Positions 43,855-51,051 of a DNA stretch of 64,000 nucleotides are shown here, in pieces. A program made the position numbers and the translations under genes. The stretch's first letter is position 1; the number at the start of each line of letters is the position of its first letter. Origin of the DNA: DATMNI01 sp963817515. GTDB taxonomy: Bacteria; Acidobacteriota; Terriglobia; Bryobacterales; Bryobacteraceae. The stretch lies in NCBI GenBank assembly GCA_963817515.1, contig CAWFPJ010000024.1, positions 124,001 through 188,000 on the forward strand, written 5' to 3'. Below the pieces are notes generated by a model. That model did not search any database and was not told the DNA's origin. It saw only the letters and a program-made list of their open reading frames with translations.

Positions 43855-45258
43855 TTACCTCTCTTGTGTAGCAGGCCTTGGCTCTTGTGAAGCAGGCTTC
43901 TGCGCCGCAGGCGTATCGCTGCCTTTGGAATTACCCTGGGACGCGCCCTGCCCCTTTCCGCGTCCGCCGCCGGCGGGCCGGTTGGGATCGCGCATCACGA
44001 CACGGCTGCCGGGAGCAAGCCGCAGCTGACCCTCGGTAACCACAGTCTCACCCGCTTCGAGTCCCTTATCGATCACCATGTCCTGACCCACGCGGGCGCC
44101 CGTGGTCACGGTCCGCGATTCCACGGTTCTGTCCGGCTTCACCACATACACAAAGGTGCCGGTCTGGCCGGTCTGAACGGCTTCATTGGGGACTACCACG
44201 GCGTTCGGCTGGGTTGTGAGCCGCAGAGTCACACGCACAAACTGGCCGGGCCACAACTTATGATCGGTGTTAGGGAAAGTGCCTTTCAACTTGATGGTAC
44301 CGGTAGTCATGTCGACGGCGTTATCCACAAAGGTCAGGGTACCCGTCTCTTCGCCGCCCGGATCGTCCTGCGGGCGCGAACGCACTGAAAGCTTCCCCAA
44401 TTCCATATAGCGCTTGATGGCCGGCAACTGCGATTCCGGCACCGAGAACGTCACATAGATAGGCTCCACCTCATTGATGGTCATCATGTCCATGCTGTTC
44501 GCCATGACCACGTTGCCCTGCTTGACGGTAAGGTTGCCGGTGCGGCCGTCGATCGGGGAGCGGATATCGGTGTAGCCCAGTTGCACGCGCGCATTGTCGA
44601 TGGCGGCCTTGCTGGCTCCGATGCTCGCCTTGGCGCTTTCGATGGCAGCCAGATCTGCCGCCACTCCCTGCGCCACGGCGTCGGCATTGGCGCGCAACTG
44701 CTCGGACTGATCTTTGGAGATGACGCCGCCTTTTAACAGCTCGGCATACCGGTTGGCCTGCGCCTCGCTGTACTTCGATTGCGCGCGGTCTTTGGCCAGA
44801 TTCGCCTGGGCCTGCCCCAGCGCTGCCTCATCCCGGGCTACATTCGCGATGGCCTGATTCAGGGCCGCTTCGAGAGGCCGGCGGTCAATCGAAAACAGCA
44901 GTTCGCCCTTCTTGACGAAATCGCCCTCACGGAAAGATACCTTGGTCAACTCACCGCCGACCTGCGCTTTAACGGTAATCGTGGAATAGGCTTCCACATT
45001 GCCGATGACCTGGATCTCCACCGGCACATCCTTCTGGGAGGCTTTGGCCACGTTGACCGGCACATCACCGCCACCCATACCCCTCTTGCCGCCCTTACCG
45101 CCGCCACCGCCACCGGGAGCACCCGACCCGGCGGTGGAGGCTCCGCCATTCGAACATCCGTAAAGGAATACCAGGGAGAGCGCGGTAAGCCCCATATTTC
45201 TAAGTGCTTTACGGTGTCTTCTCTGCCCCTCAGAACCACCGGTAGGGTATATAAACAT
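43855..45258 (-). CDS. RND efflux periplasmic adaptor lipoprotein (MdtA/AcrA-like)
   Basis: Up to 467 residues. A lipobox (LSLVFLYGC) shows it is a lipoprotein; the Cys is about residue 35 from the first ATG. The ATG at 45195 (MGLTALSLVFLYGC) would give a standard lipoprotein signal and may be the true start, though no good ribosome-binding site is seen before either. After a Gly-rich linker follow beta-barrel, lipoyl (KAQVGGELTKVSFREGDFVK) and helical-hairpin parts (about 130-200) and the membrane-proximal domain. The C-terminal tail is Gly/Lys/Pro-rich (GKGQGASQGNSKGSDTPAAQ). First gene of the adaptor-RND-RND operon. Confidence 0.92.
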   Translation of the reverse strand: MFIYPTGGSEGQRRHRKALRNMGLTALSLVFLYGCSNGGASTAGSGAPGGGGGGKGGKRGMGGGDVPVNVAKASQKDVPVEIQVIGNVEAYSTITVKAQVGGELTKVSFREGDFVKKGELLFSIDRRPLEAALNQAIANVARDEAALGQAQANLAKDRAQSKYSEAQANRYAELLKGGVISKDQSEQLRANADAVAQGVAADLAAIESAKASIGASKAAIDNARVQLGYTDIRSPIDGRTGNLTVKQGNVVMANSMDMMTINEVEPIYVTFSVPESQLPAIKRYMELGKLSVRSRPQDDPGGEETGTLTFVDNAVDMTTGTIKLKGTFPNTDHKLWPGQFVRVTLRLTTQPNAVVVPNEAVQTGQTGTFVYVVKPDRTVESRTVTTGARVGQDMVIDKGLEAGETVVTEGQLRLAPGSRVVMRDPNRPAGGGRGKGQGASQGNSKGSDTPAAQKPASQEPRPATQER

Positions 45259-45354
45259 AGATCGATTTTATACTTGAAAAGGCGCTGCAGCCAGTCCTAA
45301 TGTTACCGCTTGGCATGGCAATTGCCCTAATCCGGCGCAGATTCTGGAACTTTT

Positions 45355-45585
45355 TTAAAGTTTGGGTTTAGGCGGGGGAAGTTCACGCGCGGTTACGGCG
45401 TCCATGAAGCCCATGCGGTTATGGCTGCCGTCACAGAACGGCTTGTTGGCCGAGTGGCCGCAGCGGCATAGGGAAATGACGGTGCGGCCGGCGAGCCCGA
45501 AGGCAGCGCCGGCGGGATCCAGAATCTCGAATTCACCCTCGATGCGAATGGGGCCGTTGCTAAGGCAGGTAATCTTGGTAGGCAT
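45355..45585 (-). CDS. CDGSH iron-sulfur domain protein
   Basis: 76 residues. CRCGHSANKPFCDGSHNRMG carries the CDGSH [2Fe-2S] ligands (Cys-x-Cys-x2-(S/T)-x3-P-x-Cys-D-G-(S/A/T)-His). Preceded by a short beta-strand region (PIRIEGEFEILDPAGAAFGL) typical of the short bacterial members. Redox or Fe-S transfer role presumed from the family. Monocistronic between the LolA-like gene and the efflux operon. Confidence 0.9.
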   Translation of the reverse strand: MPTKITCLSNGPIRIEGEFEILDPAGAAFGLAGRTVISLCRCGHSANKPFCDGSHNRMGFMDAVTARELPPPKPKL

Positions 45586-45654
45586 TCAATAACGGATAGT
45601 ACCACGGCGTGCAGCAAGGCTTGTCTTGGTGGAGCAGGCAGTTTCGCCGGCTGC

Positions 45655-46428
45655 CTACTTCTTCTTGGTCGCGGCCGGAGGCGTCTTGGAATCGTCCACC
45701 ACATCGCCGAACTTGATGGTTGATCGGCCTTCGTAATGCTTATAATCCTGGTACTTGACGGTCATCCGGATGGGCACGTTCTGCCCGTCCTTGAAGTGCA
45801 GCGTGTCGTCGGCGTGGGTATACGTGGGAAACCAGTACTTGCCGTCGATCTGTTCGCGGTAGGTCTCGAATTTGGGGAAGGCCTGGTTGGTAGCGTTGAG
45901 CCCGACCCCCTTTCCGTAGGTCTTCACGATCTGTAAATCGCGGTCGTCAACCCAAATCTGCCCTTCGAAGTAGCGCTTGCCCTTGACCATTTTCTTGGCT
46001 TTCACCGAAAAAGTGTAGCAGCCGACTTCATCGATCTTCTCGCGGCCCAGGTAATGGATATCGTAATCGCCGATGTCGGGCGTAGTGAGGACGAACGGTT
46101 GCACGTTGCGCAGGTCCTGCAGGTCTTCCGGCGTCAACCCAATGAGACGGAGCGTGGTGACCGGCGCGTAGACCACCTTTTCCATGCGCTTGCCTTCGGG
46201 ACTGAAAATGATGTCGGCCACCTCTTCCCACTTTCCGCCGTCCGTCACGGTTTCCAATTTCACGCTCTGCCGGTATGTATAGTTATTGCGCGCCTGGAGG
46301 AACTCCAACTCCTTGGCGGCAAATTTCTTAACGATATCATCCGCGTTGACGTCATCGGCGGCCCAAACTGGCACCACCGCCGGCGCACCGAGAGCCGCCA
46401 GTGCCGCGCAAAGAACGATTACACGCAT
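45655..46428 (-). CDS. Secreted LolA/LolB-fold outer-membrane lipoprotein-sorting-like protein
   Basis: 257 residues with signal peptide (VIVLCAALAALGAPAVVPVW, cleavage near WAA). Half-barrel strands such as NNYTYRQSVKLETVTDGGKW, WVDDRDLQIVKTYGKGVG, KYWFPTYTHADDTLHF and VPIRMTVKYQDYKHYEGRS match the large group of LolA-superfamily proteins found in Acidobacteriota; it is not a canonical LolA. Lys-rich end (PPAATKKK). Located 24 bp downstream of the acyl-CoA dehydrogenase stop, on the same strand. Confidence 0.68.
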   Translation of the reverse strand: MRVIVLCAALAALGAPAVVPVWAADDVNADDIVKKFAAKELEFLQARNNYTYRQSVKLETVTDGGKWEEVADIIFSPEGKRMEKVVYAPVTTLRLIGLTPEDLQDLRNVQPFVLTTPDIGDYDIHYLGREKIDEVGCYTFSVKAKKMVKGKRYFEGQIWVDDRDLQIVKTYGKGVGLNATNQAFPKFETYREQIDGKYWFPTYTHADDTLHFKDGQNVPIRMTVKYQDYKHYEGRSTIKFGDVVDDSKTPPAATKKK

Positions 46429-46452
46429 TTTGCCCTCATCCGTGAGACGAAC

Positions 46453-47628
46453 TCACTTGCCCAATAGTTTCTTGGCGATCGTCAGAAGCTGGATGTTACT
46501 TGTGCCTTCGTAGATGCGCCCGATCTTGGCGTCCCGGTACAGTTTCTCCACGGGATAATCCTTGGTGATGCCCACGCCGCCGTGGACCTCAATGGCCTTC
46601 GAAGCCGCCCGCTCCGCAATCTCCGAACTGTAATACTTGGCCATGGCCGCCTCGGTCAGAAACGGCATTCCGGCATCCCTCAGGCGCGCCGCGTTATATA
46701 CCAGCAGCCGCGCCGCCTCCACCTCTACTGCCATCTTAGCAAGTTCGAACTGGACGCCCTGGAACTCGCCGATGGCCTTGCCGAATTGCTTCCGCTCCTT
46801 GGCGTAAGCTACCGAGTGGTCCAGCGCACCGCGCGCCAGGCCGATCATCTGCGCTCCGATAGCAATCCGGCCCTCGTTCAGAGTTTCGATAGCGATCTTG
46901 TAACCCTGGCCCACCTGGCCCATCACGTTCTCGCGCGGAACCCGGCAGTTGTCCAGAATCAATTCGCACGTGGAAGAAGCGCGCAGGCCGAGTTTGTCCT
47001 CTTTCTTGCCCACCTGGAAGCCCGGAAATTCGCGTTCGATCAGGAAGGCCGTCACGCCCTTGTAGCCCGCGTCCGGGTTGGCGTTGGCGAACAGCAGGAA
47101 GAAACCGGCCTCGGCGGCGTTGGTGATCCACAGCTTGCGGCCGGTCAGCAGGAAATGGTCGCCGCGGTCTTCGGCGCGCGTGGCCATGGCGAAGGCATCT
47201 GAGCCCGACCCGGCTTCAGACAGAGCATACGAGGCCACCATGTTTTTCGCCAGGCGAGGCAGGTATTTTGCCTTCTGGCCGGCCGTGCCCCACTTCAGCA
47301 GCGCGTTGTTGCAGATGGTGTTCTGCACGTCCACAATGACGCCCGCCGAGGGGTCCACCGCCGAGAGTTCCTCGACCGCCAGCACCGCCTGGAAAAAACT
47401 GCCGCCCTGCCCGCCGTACTCTTCGGGGATTTCAATCCCCATCAAACCCATCTCGAAGAACTGCTGGATGATGTCTTTGCGGAATGCTCCCGCCTCGTCC
47501 ATCTCGCGCACGTAAGGACGAATTTGCTCCCGCGCGAACCTGCGGACGGTGGACTGGAAAAGCTTTTCGTCTTCGGTAAGCGAGGTCAACGGTAGCGGCG
47601 CTGCACCCAGGCCTTCGATTGCCGGCAT
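46453..47628 (-). CDS. Acyl-CoA dehydrogenase
   Basis: 391 residues, complete. Oxidises acyl-CoA to trans-2-enoyl-CoA with FAD, passing electrons to ETF. Helical N-terminal domain (PYVREMDEAGAFRKDIIQQF), beta domain (VASYALSEAGSGSDAFAMAT; LTGRKLWITNAAEAGFFLLF), and C-terminal helical domain with YAKERKQFGKAIGEFQGVQF, the catalytic region EVHGGVGITKDYPVEKLYRD (Glu as base) and IYEGTSNIQLLTIAKKLLGK. Similar in layout to short/branched-chain dehydrogenases. Upstream of it lies a copy of the inverted-repeat element found between fadN and fadA. Confidence 0.94.
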   Translation of the reverse strand: MPAIEGLGAAPLPLTSLTEDEKLFQSTVRRFAREQIRPYVREMDEAGAFRKDIIQQFFEMGLMGIEIPEEYGGQGGSFFQAVLAVEELSAVDPSAGVIVDVQNTICNNALLKWGTAGQKAKYLPRLAKNMVASYALSEAGSGSDAFAMATRAEDRGDHFLLTGRKLWITNAAEAGFFLLFANANPDAGYKGVTAFLIEREFPGFQVGKKEDKLGLRASSTCELILDNCRVPRENVMGQVGQGYKIAIETLNEGRIAIGAQMIGLARGALDHSVAYAKERKQFGKAIGEFQGVQFELAKMAVEVEAARLLVYNAARLRDAGMPFLTEAAMAKYYSSEIAERAASKAIEVHGGVGITKDYPVEKLYRDAKIGRIYEGTSNIQLLTIAKKLLGK

Positions 47629-47714
47629 GTCAGAAGCTTACTCCACCGGGCGATGGCCCCGCAATGCGATCACAATCCGCACATGAGGTTCCGGCTCACA
47701 TCGAAACAAGTATT

Positions 47715-47825
47715 TACCGCGGAGGCGCAGAGACGCGGAGACAAACGTAGAGGCCGAACAAGAAAATTGGTATAGTGTTCTGCTTCCTCCGCGCCTAACT
47801 CCGCGTCTCAGCGTCTCTGCGGTCA
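47715..47825. repeat. Second, diverged copy of the CCGCAGAG...GCGGAG inverted-repeat element
   Basis: Arms at about 47716-47740 (ACCGCGGAGGCGCAGAGACG CGGAG) and 47801-47825 (complement of ACCGCAGAGACGCTGAGACG CGGAG) form an imperfect 25-bp inverted repeat, and GGAGG/CCTCC-like sequence continues inward. The same consensus as the element at 7018-7174 (CGCxGAGACGCGGAG core), but the interior is only about 60 bp and differs. It occupies the gap between the acyl-CoA dehydrogenase and alanine dehydrogenase genes. Confidence 0.78.
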
Positions 47826-47846
47826 CTAATCGTCTCAACTTCTGCA

Positions 47847-48960
47847 CTATTGCACTGCCGCCAGCGCTTGCCACGGTCTGCCCTGCGATTCGGCAACGCC
47901 TCGATAAGTCACGTGGCCCTTATAAGTATTGACGCCTTCGCGCAGCGCAGCGTGGCGTTCGCACGCGCCTTCCAGGCCATGGTTCGCCAGTTCCAGCAGA
48001 TACGGGAAAGTGGCATTGGTGAGGGCGAACGTGGAGGTGTGGGGCACCGCCGCCGGCATATTGGAAACGCAATAGTGCACGACAGCCATCCACAAAATAA
48101 ACCGGCTCCGTGTGGGTGGTGGCGTGCGAGGTTTCGAAGCATCCGCCCTGGTCGATGGCCACATCCACCACCACCGCGCCGCGCTTCATGTTGGCGATCA
48201 TCTCGCGCTTCACCAATCGGGGAGCAGAGGCGCCGGGGATCAGAACCGCGCCCACCACCAGGTCGGCGGTCTTCAGGTTCTCGCTAATGGTCCAGGCATT
48301 CGACGCCAGAGTCACCACCTGCTGGTTAAAAATGTCATCCAGTTCGCGCAGACGGTTCAGGCTGCGGTCGATGATGGTTACGTGCGCGCCCATGCCGACC
48401 GCAATTTTGGCCGCGTTGGTGCCCACGATGCCGCCGCCCAGAACCACCACGTTGCCCGGAGCCACGCCCGGCACGCCGCCCAGCAGAATGCCGCGCCCGC
48501 CGCTTGGCCGCTCCAGATATTGCGCGCCCACCTGCACGGCCATGCGGCCGGCCACTTCGCTCATGGGGGTGAGCAGCGGCAGCGAACCGTCTTTCTCCCG
48601 GATGGTTTCGTAGGCCACGCCATTCACCCCGGAGGCCACCAGTTGGTCCGTCAACTCCGGCAGCGGGGCCAGGTGCAGGTATGTGAACAGGATGAGGCCG
48701 GGCCGAAAATAGCCATACTCGGCCACTTGCGGCTCCTTGACCTTCACCACCAGACCGGCCTTGCTCCACACTTCGGCGGCGGTTTGCACAATCGCCCCGC
48801 CCGCCTGCATGTATTCGCCATCGGTTATGGAACTGCCCTCGCCCGCGCCGGTCTCCACCAGCACTTCGTGGCCGGCCTCGCGCAGTGACATCACGCCGCT
48901 CGGCACCAGCCCAACCCGCGTTTCGTGGTCTTTGATTTCCTTGGGAACCCCGATGATCAT
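47847..48960 (-). pseudogene. ald: Alanine dehydrogenase, interrupted by one frameshift
   Basis: From 48960 the frame is clear alanine dehydrogenase: IGVPKEIKDHETRVGLVPSG, catalytic VKVKEPQ lysine region, NAD motif VVLGGGIVGTNAAKIAVGMG and IDQGGCFETSHATTHTEPVY. After FVDG an extra base near 48084 breaks the frame; omitting it restores VVHYCVSNMPAAVPHTSTFA and runs to a stop at 47847, giving 370 residues, the exact family length. As it stands the product has a scrambled C-terminus. It catalyses L-alanine + NAD + H2O to pyruvate + NH4 + NADH. A single indel in an otherwise perfect gene suggests sequence error. Confidence 0.88.
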
Positions 48961-49025
48961 GTGCCCGCTTCTCTGGAATTAGATTATCACCAGCAGTTCA
49001 GCCCCGCCCTGCCGGCAGACGACCC

Positions 49026-49775
49026 CTAGCGCGATTTCAACTGTTCCGGCAGCACGGCATAGCCCTCGGGCGGAGGGAAAAGCGAAATCAGCAGCTCCAG
49101 GCGGCGCCGCAGGTACCGGCTGGGCATCTGCCGCGGGCCCGTCTCCACATCGATGTCACAGCAGGTCCCGTGCAAGTAGAGCGTCAAAGTATCTTCAAAC
49201 GCCTGCCGCGCATACTCGCGGAATAGCTTGGTTTCCTTGCGCACGTTGGTTTGCCGCCGCTGCAAAGCCTGTTTGAGGTGCCAGCTCTTCTCATCCACTT
49301 CGCCGTGCACTTCGGCGCTCAGTTCCTCGCGGATGGTGCGGAAGAAACGCTCCTGCACTTCCTGGCTCCAGCGGTCCGCCACCAGCGCCGCCAAAGCGTT
49401 ATAGAACTGGTAGTGATAGTCCGCCACCTCCAGGTCCTTGATCCCCAGGGCCAGCACCGTCAGGCCGCCCGACTCCGTGCGCGAACAGGGAATGTGGCGC
49501 GATTCGTTGGGGCGTTCGAACGTCACGCTGTCGCCGCCCTTGCCGTTGGCCTTTTCGATATACGGCGCCAGAACGATGCCCATTTTCGGCAGTGCCTCGA
49601 CGATCGCCGGCGAGATGGCGGCGATCGGGTCATTCAGATACTGGCGCAGGTCCTCTTCGGCCACAGGCAGCGTGGTGAAATAGGAGAACTTGCCGGTGAG
49701 CGGAATCATCTCGCTGCTAATGCGCGCGGCGAGTTCCACTACCGTGGATTTCGACTGTACTGGCTCATTGGACAT
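49026..49775 (-). CDS. Conserved-looking cytoplasmic protein of unknown function
   Basis: 249 residues, no signal peptide or membrane segment. Helix-rich with several charged stretches (SWHLKQALQRRQTNVRKETK, LFREYARQAFEDTLTLYLHG) and a central PCSRTESGGLTVLALGIKDL segment. Cys are few (CSR, TCCDID). Codon use and base composition match the neighbours, so it looks a real gene. No family recognised. ATG at 49775 is 122 bp from the lpxB start on the opposite strand. Confidence 0.5.
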   Translation of the reverse strand: MSNEPVQSKSTVVELAARISSEMIPLTGKFSYFTTLPVAEEDLRQYLNDPIAAISPAIVEALPKMGIVLAPYIEKANGKGGDSVTFERPNESRHIPCSRTESGGLTVLALGIKDLEVADYHYQFYNALAALVADRWSQEVQERFFRTIREELSAEVHGEVDEKSWHLKQALQRRQTNVRKETKLFREYARQAFEDTLTLYLHGTCCDIDVETGPRQMPSRYLRRRLELLISLFPPPEGYAVLPEQLKSR

Positions 49776-49794
49776 CGGGTGGTTCGATAGTATC

Positions 49795-49842
49795 TCGATT
49801 GCAGCTTCGATTGTAGCCTCGATTGCAGCTTCGGTGTAAGCC
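49795..49842. repeat. Four-copy 12-bp tandem repeat upstream of lpxB
   Basis: TCGATTGCAGCT, TCGATTGTAGCC, TCGATTGCAGCT, TCGGTGTAAGCC: four 12-bp units in tandem, in the divergent promoter gap between the unknown gene and lpxB. Could be a binding-site array or a slippage product. Confidence 0.7.
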
Positions 49843-49896
49843 TCCCCGGGCGGCAGCAGGGAGCGGAGAGGGGCTGCACGTTAAACTTGAAAAGGA

Positions 49897-51051
49897 ATGC
49901 CGAAAATTCTGGTGTCGGCGGGGGAGGCCTCGGGCGACCTCTACGCTTCGCTCGTGGTGGCAGCATTGCGGCGCCTGTCCCCACAGGCGGAGTTCTTCGG
50001 CTGCACCGGGCCCCGGTTGCGGGCGGCGGGCGTGCGCACCGTGGTGGACGCGGCCAGTCTGGCGGTGGTAGGCCTGCTGGAGGTGGTGTCGCACATTCCC
50101 CGCATCCACCGCGAATACCGGAAATTGCTGGCGGCGGCAGAGGTTGAGCGGCCCGATCTGGCGATTCTCACCGATTCTCCCGATTTCCATCTGCGCGTGG
50201 CCCGCCAGCTTCACCGGCATGGTATTCCCGTGGTTTACCTGGTGGCGCCCCAGGCCTGGGCCTGGCGCAAAGGAAGGGTGAAGCAGATGCGGCGCGACGT
50301 CAGCCGGCTGCTGTGCATCTTTCCCTTTGAAAAGGAATTCTTTACACGCGAAGGTGTTAACACCACCTACATCGGGCATCCGCTGGCCGGCCTGGTGCGC
50401 CCGTCCCTGAGCCGGGACGAGTTTTTTCGGAAACACAGGCTGGCTGCGGGCCGTCCATTAATAGCAGTGTTGCCTGGAAGCCGCCGCGGGGAAGCCGCAC
50501 GTCATTTGCCCGCGTTGTTGGATGCGGCCGGCCGCTTGTACCGCCAACAGGCTGTTAATCTGGTGCTACCGGCCTCGGCTACCACGGGGGTAGCCTTTTT
50601 TGAAGAGCGGGTGGGCCGCTCGCCGATTCGGGTGATCGAAGGGGAAAGCTGGGACGCTATGGCGCACTCTGACGTCGCGCTCGCTGCAAGCGGCACTGTT
50701 ACCGTGGAGGCTGCGCTTTTGGGCACTCCGATGGTGACGTTTTACAAAGTTTCGCCGCTCAGTTGGCTGGCCGGAAAATTTCTGGTTCGCGTTCCATTCT
50801 ATTGCATGGTCAACCTGATCGCCGGGCGCGCCGTGGTGCCCGAACTGATGCAAAGCCAGATGACCGGCGAGACCATAGCCTTCGAGGCCCAGCGGCTGCT
50901 AACCAATGAAACCGCGCGTTCGGAAATGAAGGCCGGGCTAAGTGAAGTTCGTGAAAAGTTATCCGGTGCGGCAGCCTCTCAGGCCGCCCCGGAGTGCGCT
51001 GCAGTAATTATTCAGGACATTTTGGAAGGACAACCCAGCCATGTTTCGTAA
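49897..51051 (+). CDS. lpxB: Lipid-A-disaccharide synthase
   Basis: 384 residues. Joins UDP-2,3-diacylglucosamine and lipid X to form the tetraacyl disaccharide of lipid A, at the inner membrane, showing a diderm with LPS. KILVSAGEASGDLYASLVVA at the N-terminus, TDSPDFHLRVARQLHRHGIP, YLVAPQAWAWRKGRVKQMRR, YIGHPLAG and LPGSRRGEAARHLPALLDAA are the GT19 signatures; LMQSQMTGETIAFEAQRLLT closes the family core. ATG 49897. Its stop lies inside the next gene (11-bp overlap). Confidence 0.95.
   Translation: MPKILVSAGEASGDLYASLVVAALRRLSPQAEFFGCTGPRLRAAGVRTVVDAASLAVVGLLEVVSHIPRIHREYRKLLAAAEVERPDLAILTDSPDFHLRVARQLHRHGIPVVYLVAPQAWAWRKGRVKQMRRDVSRLLCIFPFEKEFFTREGVNTTYIGHPLAGLVRPSLSRDEFFRKHRLAAGRPLIAVLPGSRRGEAARHLPALLDAAGRLYRQQAVNLVLPASATTGVAFFEERVGRSPIRVIEGESWDAMAHSDVALAASGTVTVEAALLGTPMVTFYKVSPLSWLAGKFLVRVPFYCMVNLIAGRAVVPELMQSQMTGETIAFEAQRLLTNETARSEMKAGLSEVREKLSGAAASQAAPECAAVIIQDILEGQPSHVS

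Noticed and set aside
45340..45375. Second sigma-E promoter (GGAACTT at about 45346)
   Set aside because: It points into the end of a minus-strand gene and lacks a TCT-type -10 at the correct distance.
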